A DNA stretch of 32,389 bases from an uncultured Oscillospiraceae bacterium (GCA_910585155.1 CAJUEC010000028.1:1-32389); one strand, 5' to 3'; counted from the stretch's first letter, positions 14,436 to 22,111 are shown. Program-made: numbers and translations. Notes: generated from the sequence alone by a model not told the origin.

Positions 14436-15734
14436 GTGAACATCGCCACCTACACCCTGGGCTGCAAGGTAAATCAGGCCGAGACCCAGGCCATGGAGCG
14501 GGAGCTGCTCCGCCGGGGCCACACCCTGGTCCCCTTCGACGGCCCGGCGGACGCCTACATCATCAACACCTGCACCGTCACCGCCGTCAGCGACAAAAAG
14601 TGCCGGGGCGTCATCCGCCGGGCCAGAAAAAGCGCGCCCAGCGCGGTGGTGGCGGTGTGCGGCTGCTATGCCCAGACCGACCCCCAGGCCGTCGGCGCCC
14701 TGGGGGTGGACCTGATCTCCGGCTCGGCGGGGCGTCTGACCTTTCTGGACCGGCTGGAGGAGCTGCTCCGCGCCCGGGGGCCGCAGGTGATTTCCGTTGA
14801 CAGCGCCCTGGCCCGCCGGTCGTTCGAGCGCCTCCCCGCCGGAGGGGGGGCGGGCCGCACCCGGGCCATGCTGAAGGTGGAGGACGGCTGCGTCAACTTC
14901 TGCTCCTACTGCATCATTCCCTACGCCCGGGGGCCGGTGCGCTCCCTGCCCCTGGAGGAGGCGGCGGAGCAGGCCCGCGGGCTGGGGACGGCGGGCTTCC
15001 GGGAGGTGGTGCTCACCGGCATTGAGATCTCCTCCTGGGGGCGGGAGCTGGAAAACGGCCTGTCCCTCATCGACCTCATCGAGGGAGTGTGCCGCGCCGC
15101 GCCGGACCTGCGGGTGCGTCTGGGCTCGCTGGAGCCCCGCACTATCACCGGGGAGTTCTGCCGCCGGGCCGCCGCCCTGCCCAATCTCTGCCCCCATTTT
15201 CACCTGTCGCTCCAGTCCGGATGTGACGCCACCCTGGCCCGGATGAACCGGAAATATGATACCGAACGGTATTATAGGAGTGTAAAATTACTTCGGGACA
15301 ACTTCTTCGACCCGGGGATCACCACCGACCTGATCACCGGATTTCCCGGGGAAACGGAGGCGGAGTTTGCCCAGACCCTGTCCTTTGTGGAGCAGTGCGC
15401 CTTCACCGCCATGCACGTGTTCCCCTACTCCCGCCGCCCTGGCACCCCCGCGGCGGACATGCCCGGACAGGTTCCCCGGGAGGAGCGGGAGGCCCGGGCC
15501 CGCCGGACCATCGCCCTGGCCCGGGACATGGAGCGCCGCTGGCTGGAAGGACAGGCCGGCCGTGTCCTCCCGGTGCTGTTCGAGGAGGAGAAGGACGGCC
15601 TCTGGCAGGGCCACGCCCCCAACTACGCCCTGGTGCGCGCCCGTGGGGAGGCCCTCCACAACCGGCTGCTGGATGTGCGAATCACCGGCGTGGCCGGGGA
15701 CGCCCTGGCGGGCATGGCGGAGGGGGCCCGATAG
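14436..15734 (+). CDS. mtaB: tRNA t6A37 methylthiotransferase MtaB
   Basis: Radical-SAM enzyme of 432 residues that converts t6A at position 37 of ANN-decoding tRNAs to ms2t6A. N-terminal UPF0004 domain cysteines are Cys10 (TLGCKVNQAE), Cys46 (NTCTVT) and Cys77 (GCYAQ), ligating the auxiliary cluster. The SAM cluster motif is CVNFCSYC (Cys152, 156, 159). Later motifs include LTGIEISSWG, RLGSLEP, HFHLSLQSGCD and TTDLITGFPGE, all characteristic of the MtaB/MiaB family; the TLGCKVNQ opening favours MtaB. A C-terminal TRAM-like segment (about 365-425) follows. GTG start with GAGGAGG upstream. The tsaB and tsaE genes that make its t6A substrate are further along the window. Confidence 0.94.
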   Translation: MNIATYTLGCKVNQAETQAMERELLRRGHTLVPFDGPADAYIINTCTVTAVSDKKCRGVIRRARKSAPSAVVAVCGCYAQTDPQAVGALGVDLISGSAGRLTFLDRLEELLRARGPQVISVDSALARRSFERLPAGGGAGRTRAMLKVEDGCVNFCSYCIIPYARGPVRSLPLEEAAEQARGLGTAGFREVVLTGIEISSWGRELENGLSLIDLIEGVCRAAPDLRVRLGSLEPRTITGEFCRRAAALPNLCPHFHLSLQSGCDATLARMNRKYDTERYYRSVKLLRDNFFDPGITTDLITGFPGETEAEFAQTLSFVEQCAFTAMHVFPYSRRPGTPAADMPGQVPREEREARARRTIALARDMERRWLEGQAGRVLPVLFEEEKDGLWQGHAPNYALVRARGEALHNRLLDVRITGVAGDALAGMAEGAR

Positions 15735-15737
15735 GAC

Positions 15738-15766
15738 TTGCGCTCCATGCCGAATCGTGGTAAAAT
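15738..15766 (+). promoter_or_regulatory. Promoter of mscS
   Basis: TTGCGC (15738-15743), a 17-nt spacer and TAAAAT (15761-15766) with upstream GTGG. It starts 3 nt after the mtaB stop, so mscS has its own promoter. Confidence 0.65.
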
Positions 15767-15796
15767 AATCACCACACGGAGAGAGGAGGCGGACCT

Positions 15797-16651
15797 ATGC
15801 CGGTTCCCGCTGTCTCGGCGGCCATCGTGCCGGACGAGGAGACGACAAAAACCCTGTGGAAGAACATCCAAAACATTACCGCAAGTAATATTTTCAGCGC
15901 GGTTTTAGCCATCGTAATCAGCCTGGTGCTGATCAAGGTGCTGACAAAGGTGCTGGAACGGGCCCTGGGCCGCTCCAAGCTGGATGTGCCGCTCCAAACC
16001 CTGCTGCGCAATCTGCTGCGGGGTGCGCTGTGGTCGGTGACGGTCATCATCGTGCTGGGCTGTCTGGGCATTGAGGTCACCTCTCTGGTGGCGGTGCTGT
16101 CCGTGGTGGGCCTGGCCTTCTCCCTGGCGCTGCAAAACTTCCTGTCCAACATGGCGGGGGGAATGCAGATTCTGGCCTCCCACCCCTTCAACCTGGGGGA
16201 CTTTGTGGACGCCGGGGGCTGCTCCGGCACCGTGACGGAGATCGGCATCTTTTACACCAAGCTCACCACCCCGGACAACAAGCTGGTGCAGCTGCCCAAC
16301 AGCACCATTGTATCCGCCAACATCACCAACTTCTCCACCCAGTCCACCCGGCGGGTGGAGCTGCGGGTGTCCGCCTCCTACGACGCCCCCACCCAGCAGG
16401 TAATCTCCCTGCTGGCCAAAATGGCGGCGGACCACCCCTTGGTGCTGGCCGACCCGGAGCCCGCCGTCCATGTGGACCAGTACGGCGACAACGCCATCGG
16501 CTACGTAATCCGGGTCTGGTGCGCCAACACCGACTATTGGACGGTGTACTACGACCTGATGGACGGGTTCAAGCCCGCCTTTGACGCCGCGGACATTGAG
16601 ATGACCTATCCCCATGTCAACGTGCATATGATAGAGACAAAACAGCTGTGA
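15797..16651 (+). CDS. mscS: Small-conductance mechanosensitive channel, MscS family
   Basis: 284 residues, almost the same length as E. coli MscS (286). Three transmembrane helices: about 30-50, 70-92 and a pore helix at about 96-122. The pore region reads GLAFSLALQNFLSNMAGGMQ, retaining the Gly/Ala packing and the LQN(F/L)xSN(M) signature, followed by LASHPFNLGDFVD and the beta-domain motif VTEIGIFYTKLTTPDNKLVQ with PN at the end of that strand. It opens on hypo-osmotic membrane tension to release solutes. ATG 15797 follows GAGAGAGGAGG. It probably has its own promoter, and the next gene follows after 68 nt. Confidence 0.95.
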   Translation: MPVPAVSAAIVPDEETTKTLWKNIQNITASNIFSAVLAIVISLVLIKVLTKVLERALGRSKLDVPLQTLLRNLLRGALWSVTVIIVLGCLGIEVTSLVAVLSVVGLAFSLALQNFLSNMAGGMQILASHPFNLGDFVDAGGCSGTVTEIGIFYTKLTTPDNKLVQLPNSTIVSANITNFSTQSTRRVELRVSASYDAPTQQVISLLAKMAADHPLVLADPEPAVHVDQYGDNAIGYVIRVWCANTDYWTVYYDLMDGFKPAFDAADIEMTYPHVNVHMIETKQL

Positions 16652-16719
16652 GCTCAGCGCCTGCGGACGCATGGGTCAGGCGGGGCCGGACCCCGTAAAC
16701 AGAACATAGGGAGGAATTT

Positions 16720-17325
16720 ATGATGAACTATCCAAGCGCGGCCAGCGGACTGAAAATGATGCTGATTGCCCAAATTCTCAACATTGTGGGCTCTGTGGTG
16801 ATTGTGCTGGGTCTGATCCTCACCGTGGTGACCATCGGAATCCTGTTTTTTATCCCTCTGCTGGGCTCCCTGCTGGTGTTCGCAGGGGGCGTCGTGGGCC
16901 TGATGGGGCTGTTCAAGGCCTCGGCGGATGACGAGGGCTACCGCGGCGCGCTGGTGTTCGCCGGCATCAATGTGGTGGTGAGCGCGCTCAGCGGTACGCT
17001 GGGGGAGAACGCTTCCATCCTCCATGCCCTGCTGCTCATCGTCTCCAGCATACTCACCTTCCTGGTGGTAAACACCGTGTGCCAGACCACCGGAAATCTG
17101 CTCCACTCCATGGGCAAGGACGACCTGGCCGAGCGGGGCAGCACCGTGTCCAAGCTGTACCTGATCTGCACGGCGGTCACCGTGGTGTGCACCCTGGTGG
17201 GCGCGATTCCCGTTCTGGGCGTCCTGGCGGGAGTGGTGAGCTTTGGGTCCTCCATTGTGTCGCTGGTGGGATACGTCCTCTATCTGGGCTTCCTGTACAG
17301 CGGCGGCCGGGCGCTGGAATATTAA
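16720..17325 (+). CDS. Polytopic membrane protein, unrecognised
   Basis: 201 residues with about five or six hydrophobic helices: roughly 13-37, 38-65, 78-95, 101-122, 145-165 and 170-195. Only short polar loops occur, such as KASADDEGYRG and HSMGKDDLAERGSTVSK. No transporter or enzyme motif is visible and I do not recognise the family. Tandem ATGs at 16720 and 16723 follow AGGGAGG; the second has the better spacing. It lies downstream of mscS in the same direction with no obvious terminator between them, so co-transcription is likely. A role in the envelope is all that can be inferred. Confidence 0.7.
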   Translation: MMNYPSAASGLKMMLIAQILNIVGSVVIVLGLILTVVTIGILFFIPLLGSLLVFAGGVVGLMGLFKASADDEGYRGALVFAGINVVVSALSGTLGENASILHALLLIVSSILTFLVVNTVCQTTGNLLHSMGKDDLAERGSTVSKLYLICTAVTVVCTLVGAIPVLGVLAGVVSFGSSIVSLVGYVLYLGFLYSGGRALEY

Positions 17326-17350
17326 GGACATCCTGCCAACCCGGTTTCCG

Positions 17351-17375
17351 CCCCGCTGTCCGCCTCTCCGCTTCT
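17351..17375 (-). repeat. Fragment of the structured 3'-end repeat
   Basis: A short match to the GGAGAAGCGGACAGCGAG block of the larger copies, read on the minus strand, abutting the hairpin element at 17377. Here it is antisense to the preceding gene. The hairpin element may have inserted into or beside an older copy. Confidence 0.35.
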
Positions 17376-17376
17376 A

Positions 17377-17704
17377 AGAAGCTGTGCCAATAGCCGAAGT
17401 ACGCAGACTTGCGAGGAAAAATTGCCGCCGACAAGGCAAAAAATCGCAGGAATACTTTGTGTATTTCAAGATTTTTTAAGGAAGGACTGATTCAATCGGC
17501 AAGAGCAGGTTGTGAAGAAATTTTGCGCCAGAATGCGGCGCGATTTCGCGGGAATAATTGTGTTTATTTCAAGAAATCGCAACAAAATTATGGCGCAAAA
17601 TTTCCACAAGATGCCGCAGGCGCATTGAATCAGTGCTTCTTGGCGCAGCCTGGCGGCGATTTGGGCCGCAAGGCTGTGTGCTGGGGGCTATTGGTACCGC
17701 TTCT
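17377..17704. mobile_element. MITE-like hairpin element, copy 1, interrupted
   Basis: Outer ends AGAAGCTGTGCCAATAG and CTATTGGTACCGCTTCT are inverted repeats with two mismatches. Removing 17480-17643 leaves about 164 bp nearly identical to the copy at 29955-30117: same internal blocks CTTGCGAGG, GGCGGCGATTT and tip GGAATACTTTGTGTATTTC. No transposase is encoded, so any movement would need an enzyme supplied in trans. The left and right halves are continuous with copy 2 across the insertion, which makes the insertion secondary. Confidence 0.75.
17480..17643. mobile_element. Second hairpin element nested in copy 1
   Basis: 164 bp absent from the copy at 29955. Ends GAAGGACTGATTCAAT and ATTGAATCAGTGCTTC are inverted repeats with one mismatch. 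Inside, GAAATTTTGCGCC and GGCGCAAAATTTC pair perfectly over 13 bp, and the tip GGAATAATTGTGTTTATTTC resembles the tip of the host element (GGAATACTTTGTGTATTTC). Similar length, end sequence and tip point to a related but distinct subfamily that inserted into the first. Confidence 0.75.
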
Positions 17705-17737
17705 AAGACCCGGTCGCATCGGCGGCCGGGTCTTTTT
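17705..17737 (+). terminator. Intrinsic terminator upstream of tmk
   Basis: AAGACCCGG (17705-17713) pairs with CCGGGTCTT (17726-17734), with an uninterrupted T run 17733-17737. It directly abuts the hairpin element and ends the mscS/membrane protein transcript. Confidence 0.85.
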
Positions 17738-17740
17738 CGC

Positions 17741-17769
17741 TTTCCTTTTCGGCGCTCCTGTGGTATACT
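17741..17769 (+). promoter_or_regulatory. Promoter of tmk
   Basis: TATACT (17764-17769) with upstream TGTGG gives an extended -10; the weak -35 TTTCCT (17741-17746) is at 17 nt. The gene starts 38 nt downstream. Confidence 0.6.
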
Positions 17770-17807
17770 TGAAGAAACACTGATTAAAATAATTGGGGTG
17801 GCACGCC

Positions 17808-18443
17808 ATGAAAAGAGGAAAATTCATCGCCCTGGAAGGCATCGACGGCTCGGGCAAGAGCAGCCAGATCGGTCCGCTGGTCCGGCGTCTGGCCGGGCTG
17901 GGCGTCCCCTGCCGGGAGACTCGGGAGCCCACCGGCGGCCCCGTGGGCTCGCTGATCCGCCAGATCTTCACCGGCCGGGTCACCGCCGACAACCGGGTGA
18001 TCGCCGCGCTGTACGCCGCCGACCGCATCGACCATCTGGTCAACGAGGTGGACGGCCTGCTGTCCGCCCTGGACCAGGGAATCACCGTAGTGAGCGACCG
18101 CTACTACTTCTCCTCCTACGCCTACCACAGCGTGGACGCGGACATGGACTGGGTCATCCAGGCCAACGCCCTCAGCGCCCAGCTGCTGCGGCCCACCCTC
18201 ACCGTCTTTCTGGACGTGCCGGTGGAGACCGCCCTGGCCCGCATCCGGGAAAACCGCTTTGTGGAGGAGATTTTTGACGGAGAGGACCGGCTCCGCCGCA
18301 CCCGGGAGCTGTATTTCCAGGCCTTTGAGCGCCTGCGGGACATAGAGCGCGTGGCGGTGGTGGACGGAACCGGCTCCCAGGAGCAGGTGGGCCAGCGGAT
18401 CTGGGAGGCAGTTGCTCCATATTTTCCCGAGATTTTGAATTGA
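17808..18443 (+). CDS. tmk: Thymidylate kinase
   Basis: dTMP kinase of 211 residues, making dTDP from dTMP and ATP for DNA synthesis. P-loop GIDGSGKSSQ is at 11-20, and the dTMP-binding ETREPTGGPVGSLIR with its Arg-Glu-Pro is followed by YAADRIDHL. The catalytic VVSDRYYFSSYAY contains the DR(Y/F) motif, VFLDVPVETALARI precedes the lid, and the lid ENRFVEEIFDGEDRL has few basic residues, so the P-loop may carry the catalytic Arg role differently from E. coli-type enzymes. ATG 17808 is chosen because GGGGTGG lies 6 nt upstream. The gene is not beside holB or other usual replication neighbours and has its own promoter. Confidence 0.93.
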   Translation: MKRGKFIALEGIDGSGKSSQIGPLVRRLAGLGVPCRETREPTGGPVGSLIRQIFTGRVTADNRVIAALYAADRIDHLVNEVDGLLSALDQGITVVSDRYYFSSYAYHSVDADMDWVIQANALSAQLLRPTLTVFLDVPVETALARIRENRFVEEIFDGEDRLRRTRELYFQAFERLRDIERVAVVDGTGSQEQVGQRIWEAVAPYFPEILN

Positions 18444-18521
18444 AATTTTGGGTGATGTGCACAAAGTTCGGCGATGCAAATTGGGAGATTTTGAAAACTT
18501 AAATTGTTTTACAGAAAACTC

Positions 18522-18560
18522 TTTTCAACCTTCCGAAAGTATGTTAACATTTGGTTAACA
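18522..18560 (+). promoter_or_regulatory. PTS operon promoter with 19-bp palindromic operator
   Basis: TTTTCA (18522-18527) and TAACAT (18545-18550) at 17 nt form a modest promoter. The -10 lies within a perfect dyad TGTTAAC-N5-GTTAACA (18542-18560), so a bound repressor would block polymerase. A transcript starting here has a leader of about 75 nt containing GTCC/GGAC segments (18570-18595) that could fold. The regulator is not in the window. Confidence 0.6.
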
Positions 18561-18634
18561 AAAGGTTCTGTCCTTGGACCAGCGGGGATCGGACCTTCTG
18601 AAAACCCAATTTTCTGAGAGGGAGGAATTGAGTT

Positions 18635-20131
18635 ATGTATAAGTTCCTGCAAAAGCTGGGCAAATCTCTGATGCTGCCCGTAGCGGCCCTTCCCATCTGT
18701 GGTATCCTGATGGGCCTGGGCTACGCCCTGGCCCCCGGCGTCATGGGCGTGCCGGGCGCGCCCACCGAGGGTCCGGCGTTCATCGTGGGCTTCCTGCTGG
18801 TCAAGGCCGGCGGCGCCCTCATCGACAACATGCACTGGCTGTTCGTCATCGGCGTGGCCGTGGGCATGGCCGACGATAAGGACGGCACCTCCGCCCTGGC
18901 CGGCCTGGTCAGCTTCCTGATGATGAAGTCCCTGCTGGCCCCCGCCGTTGTCACCACCATCATGCCGTCCCTCACCGAGGACGTCAACCGCGTGCGGCTG
19001 CTGGCCTTCGAGAAGTTCGAGAACGTGTTCCCCGCCATCCTGGCCGGCCTGATCGGCGCCATCTGCTACAACAAGTTCAAGAACACCCAGCTGCCTGACT
19101 GGCTGGCCTTCTTCAGCGGCAAGCGCTGCGTGGCCATCGTCACCGGCGTGGTGTCCATCGGCGCCTCCGTCATCCTGCTGTTCGCGTGGCCCATCATCTT
19201 CGGCGCTCTGTACGCCGTGGGTCAGGCCATCATCGGGCTGGATATCGTAGGCGTGGGCATTTACACCTTCCTGAACCGTCTGCTGATTCCCACCGGCCTG
19301 CACCACGCGTTGAACAACGTGTTCTGGTTTGACACCGTGGGCATCGGCGACCTGACCCACTTCTGGGCCGGCCGCGTGATGGGCGACGTGGTGGACGGCA
19401 CCACCCTCAACTGGAGCATCGGCATGTATATGGCCGGCTTCTTCCCCTGCATGATGTTCGGCATCGCGGGCGCCGCCGCCGCCATGGTCCGCGCCGCCAA
19501 GAATCAGAAGGTTGCCTTGGGCATCGTGCTGTCCGCCGCCGTCTGCGCGTTCCTGTGCGGCGTCACCGAACCCTTCGAGTTCTCCTTCATGTTCCTGGCC
19601 TTCCCGCTGTACGTGGTCTACGCCCTGCTGTACGCCATCTTCGCCATGATCACCGTGGCTCTGGGCTTCCGCGCGGGCTTCTGCTTCTCCGCCGGCGCCA
19701 CCGACCTGCTGTTCTCCGCCCCCCTGCCCGCCGCCCAGAACACCTGGGTGATTCTCCCCATGGGCCTGGCCGCCCTCGTGGTGTTCTACCTGGTGTTCTA
19801 CTTCGCCATCAAGAAGTTCAACCTCAAGACCCCGGGCAACGAGGACGAGGACGCCGAGGCTGAGGAGGCCAAGATCGTCCTGTCCAACAACGACTTCACC
19901 GCCATCGCCTCCGGCGTGCTGGCGGCCATCGGCGGCAAGGGCAATGTGTCCAACGTGGACTACTGCACCACCCGCCTGCGCTTCGAGATCAAGGATTACA
20001 CCGCCATCAACGAGAAGGCCGTCAAGGCCGCCGGCGCGGCCGGCGTCATCCGGCCCAGCAAGACCGCCTGCCAGGTCATCATTGGCCCGAAGGTCCAGTT
20101 CGTCTACGACGAGCTGAAGAAGATGCTGTAA
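18635..20131 (+). CDS. nagE: PTS N-acetylglucosamine-type EIICB permease (NagE-like)
   Basis: Membrane permease of 498 residues that imports and phosphorylates an amino sugar or glucose. Motifs parallel E. coli NagE: an LPxWLAFFSGKR-like stretch near 152-163, then NRLLIPTGLHHALNNVFWF, GFFPCMMFGIAGAA, and GVTEPFEFSFMFLAFPLY, the substrate-site Glu motif. A linker (FNLKTPGNEDEDAEAEEA) joins EIIC to EIIB, where Cys444 in DYCTTRLRFEI is phosphorylated. EIIA, fused in NagE, is a separate gene downstream. GlcNAc specificity is inferred from these matches; glucose or maltose cannot be excluded. GGGAGG precedes the ATG, and a 19-bp operator-like palindrome covers the promoter. Confidence 0.88.
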   Translation: MYKFLQKLGKSLMLPVAALPICGILMGLGYALAPGVMGVPGAPTEGPAFIVGFLLVKAGGALIDNMHWLFVIGVAVGMADDKDGTSALAGLVSFLMMKSLLAPAVVTTIMPSLTEDVNRVRLLAFEKFENVFPAILAGLIGAICYNKFKNTQLPDWLAFFSGKRCVAIVTGVVSIGASVILLFAWPIIFGALYAVGQAIIGLDIVGVGIYTFLNRLLIPTGLHHALNNVFWFDTVGIGDLTHFWAGRVMGDVVDGTTLNWSIGMYMAGFFPCMMFGIAGAAAAMVRAAKNQKVALGIVLSAAVCAFLCGVTEPFEFSFMFLAFPLYVVYALLYAIFAMITVALGFRAGFCFSAGATDLLFSAPLPAAQNTWVILPMGLAALVVFYLVFYFAIKKFNLKTPGNEDEDAEAEEAKIVLSNNDFTAIASGVLAAIGGKGNVSNVDYCTTRLRFEIKDYTAINEKAVKAAGAAGVIRPSKTACQVIIGPKVQFVYDELKKML

Positions 20132-20174
20132 AGGTTCCAAAACCCAGGAGCTGGTCCCTCTTGTGGGTAACTCT

Positions 20175-20212
20175 GCCGCGGGCGGGCTGTATGCCCGTCC
20201 GCGGCTCTTTTT
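20175..20212 (+). terminator. Terminator inside the PTS operon
   Basis: A 13-bp stem with one G-T pair (20175-20187 with 20193-20205) and a T-rich tail TCTTTTT (20206-20212) lies between EIICB and EIIA, ending only 19 nt before the EIIA start. No separate promoter for EIIA was found, so it probably acts as an attenuator that lowers or regulates EIIA output. Confidence 0.8.
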
Positions 20213-20231
20213 CAAAGAAAGGAAGAATCAC

Positions 20232-20747
20232 ATGGGGTTTTTTGACAAACTGAAAAAGGGCCTGCTGGGCGACGAGCCCAAGGCCGCGTCCAACGAGATC
20301 ATGGTGTGCGCCTGCGCCAAGGGCCGGGCCATCCCCATGGCCGACATCCCCGACCCCGCCTTCAGCCAGGGCTTTGTGGGCTTCTGCTGCGGGATCGAGC
20401 CGGAGGACGGCCAGGTGCTCTCCCCGGTGGACGGCGTGGTCAGCCAGCTGCCCGACACCCTCCACGCCGTGGGCATCGAGGCCCAGGGGATGGACCTGCT
20501 GGTCCACTGCGGCGTGGACACCGTGGACATGAAGGGAGAGGGCTTTATCGTCGCCGTGCGGGAGGGCCAGGAGGTGAAAAAGGGGGACCCCCTGCTCACC
20601 ATGGACCTGGAGACCGTGCGCAAGGCGGGCCACCCCACCACCATCATCACCGCCGTGACCAACTCCGACGACTTTGCCGGGGTGGAGCTGGTTGCGGAGG
20701 GCTCTGTCCAGGCCGGGGACAGCCTGCTGAAGGTCACCAAAAAGTGA
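20232..20747 (+). CDS. crr: PTS glucose-family EIIA component
   Basis: Soluble phosphocarrier of 171 residues that takes phosphate from HPr and passes it to EIIB. The motif LLVHCGVDTVDMKGEGF holds active-site His92; His78 in DTLHAVGIEA is the accessory histidine. Upstream blocks QVLSPVDGVV and FSQGFVGFCCGIEPEDG fit the family, as does the C-terminal VEAQKAGHP-like VRKAGHPTT. ATG 20232 has AAAGGAAG upstream; an earlier in-frame start would lie in the terminator hairpin. In NagE-type systems EIIA is often fused to EIICB; here it is free, so it may also serve other permeases. It follows EIICB by 100 nt across an intrinsic terminator. Confidence 0.93.
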   Translation: MGFFDKLKKGLLGDEPKAASNEIMVCACAKGRAIPMADIPDPAFSQGFVGFCCGIEPEDGQVLSPVDGVVSQLPDTLHAVGIEAQGMDLLVHCGVDTVDMKGEGFIVAVREGQEVKKGDPLLTMDLETVRKAGHPTTIITAVTNSDDFAGVELVAEGSVQAGDSLLKVTKK

Positions 20748-20751
20748 GATC

Positions 20752-20779
20752 AGGCGCACTCTCTGATGGGAGTGCGCCT
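20752..20779 (+). terminator. Hairpin after EIIA
   Basis: AGGCGCACTC (20752-20761) pairs with GAGTGCGCCT (20770-20779), starting 4 nt after the EIIA stop. No T run follows, so it may be an mRNA-stabilising or weak pause hairpin rather than a full terminator, allowing read-through into the SDR gene. Confidence 0.5.
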
Positions 20780-20816
20780 CTCAACAATATGGAACATCAG
20801 AAAGGAACGATTCAAA

Positions 20817-21581
20817 ATGGGACGTTTAGAAGGTAAGGTTGCCATCATCACCGGCGGCAATTCCGGCGTGGGCGCCGCCACCGCCATGCTGTTCGCGAAA
20901 GAGGGCGCCAAGGTGGTCATCAGCGCCCGCCGTCAGGCCCAGCTGGAGGAGGTGGCCGCCCAGATCCGCCAGGCCGGCGGCGAGGTCCTCCCCGTGGTCA
21001 CCGACATCTCCAAGCCGGAGGACGCCAAGAATCTGGTGGCCAAGACGGTGGAGGCCTATGGCAAGGTGGACGTGCTGGTGAACAACGCCGGCGTGCTGGA
21101 GGAGGGCCTGAAACCCATCGACCGGATGACCGACGAGGATTTGGACCGCATCCTGGGCATCAACACCAAGGGCACCATGTACTGCATGCGGGCGGCCCTG
21201 GCCGAGATGACCAAGGCCAACTGCGGCTCCATCGTCAACGTGGCCTCGGTGGCCGGCGTGATGGGCTGCGGCGGCGCGGCCTACGTGTCCTCCAAGGCGG
21301 CCATCGTGGGCGTCACCCGCCACACCGCCCTGCGCTTCGCGGGCACCGGCATCCGCTGCAACGCGGTGTGCCCCGGCTCCATCGTCACCCCCATGGTGGC
21401 CAACGCCCGGCCGGAGAACCTGGACCCGGACATGTTCGGCCAGATGGCCAAGCACGGCGACCTGCGGGTGCCGGTGTGCATGCCCGAGGACGTGGCCAAC
21501 ATTCTGCTGTTCCTGGCCTGCGACGAGTCCAAGGCCATCACCGGCCAGGCCATCGTGTCCGATTTCGGCAGCACCCTGTAA
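20817..21581 (+). CDS. Short-chain dehydrogenase/reductase
   Basis: Classical SDR of 254 residues. The cofactor-binding TGGNSGVG follows KVAII near residue 8-16, with SARR after the second strand suggesting NADP(H) preference. NNAG, the INTKGTMYC stretch, catalytic Ser in IVNVASVAG, and YVSSK (Tyr-x-x-x-Lys) are all present, followed by CNAVCPGSIVTPM. Substrate cannot be assigned: FabG-like, sugar-alcohol or hydroxysteroid substrates are all compatible. ATG 20817 has AAAGGAACG upstream; an earlier in-frame start lacks support. It follows the PTS genes across a hairpin without T run, so co-expression with sugar uptake is plausible. Confidence 0.9.
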   Translation: MGRLEGKVAIITGGNSGVGAATAMLFAKEGAKVVISARRQAQLEEVAAQIRQAGGEVLPVVTDISKPEDAKNLVAKTVEAYGKVDVLVNNAGVLEEGLKPIDRMTDEDLDRILGINTKGTMYCMRAALAEMTKANCGSIVNVASVAGVMGCGGAAYVSSKAAIVGVTRHTALRFAGTGIRCNAVCPGSIVTPMVANARPENLDPDMFGQMAKHGDLRVPVCMPEDVANILLFLACDESKAITGQAIVSDFGSTL

Positions 21582-21595
21582 GCTGATTTGCGCAA

Positions 21596-21630
21596 AAAAG
21601 TGCGGCTTTCCTGTGGAAAGCCGCACTTTT
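21596..21630. terminator. Bidirectional terminator
   Basis: A 16-bp perfect stem (21596-21611 with 21615-21630) has AAAA on the left and TTTT on the right, so T runs appear on both strands. It separates the plus-strand SDR from the minus-strand zinc-ribbon gene that converges on it. Confidence 0.9.
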
Positions 21631-21642
21631 GCTTTGTCCTAT

Positions 21643-22077
21643 TCAGGAGGGGAGCTCCCGCCCGCACTTGGGGCAGAAGCGGAAGTCCCCCTGGAGCTTT
21701 GCGCCGCAGTAGGGGCAGAACCCCGCCTCGCCCCCGGAGGGCTGGGGCCCCTCGGGCTGGTCCCAGGGCTCCCCGCCCTTCACCCACCGCTGTCCCGGGT
21801 CGCTCTCCTCCCCATCCTCGGTGATGTCAAAAGCGGAGTAGCGGTCCCTGCCGGTGGCGTTTTTGTAATGGTACTTGGCATGTACAATGCCGTTAATGAT
21901 GAACGCAACCCCGAAGAAAGGGAAAAGCAGGATGATAATCCCAAATCCGCCGGACGCCATGGCGCCAAAGGCCATAAGGGTGGCAATGAGCGTCCAGATC
22001 ACGCCAAAAACGATGCTGAAAACACTGTTCATGAACTTCAAGCCAGAGGGTCCCCGGCCCGGTTTGATGCTTTTCAC
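21643..22077 (-). CDS. Membrane protein with C-terminal zinc ribbon
   Basis: 144 residues from GTG 22077, with GAAAGGAAGG upstream. Two hydrophobic helices (about 17-42 and 43-66) are followed by a polar region rich in Pro, Gly, Glu and Asp, then a C-terminal zinc ribbon with CPYCGAKL and CPKCGREL about 15 residues apart. Such two-helix plus zinc-ribbon proteins are common in Firmicutes, but their role is unknown. The ribbon should face the cytoplasm if both termini do. It is the last gene of the NfeD/SPFH cluster, after a GC hairpin at 22112-22140, and ends just before the bidirectional terminator. Confidence 0.8.
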   Translation of the reverse strand: MKSIKPGRGPSGLKFMNSVFSIVFGVIWTLIATLMAFGAMASGGFGIIILLFPFFGVAFIINGIVHAKYHYKNATGRDRYSAFDITEDGEESDPGQRWVKGGEPWDQPEGPQPSGGEAGFCPYCGAKLQGDFRFCPKCGRELPS

Positions 22078-22111
22078 CGCGCAATACCTTCCTTTCTGCC
22101 GTCCTAGCGGA

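Noticed and set aside
17377..17704. CRISPR array or insertion sequence
   Set aside because: Repeats are inverted rather than evenly spaced direct repeats, and no transposase gene is present; hairpin elements explain the pattern.
17558..18277. Plus-strand frame through the hairpin element into tmk
   Set aside because: Arg/Gly/His-rich out-of-frame reading of tmk; the upstream part is element DNA.
18561..18634. Possible BglG/LicT-type antiterminator site in the PTS leader
   Set aside because: Some GTCC/GGAC pairing exists, but no recognisable RAT sequence and no overlapping T-tailed terminator.
18509..20215. 568-codon minus-strand frame opposite the PTS permease
   Set aside because: Antisense shadow rich in His, Gln and Gly; the sense strand encodes an intact NagE-like protein.
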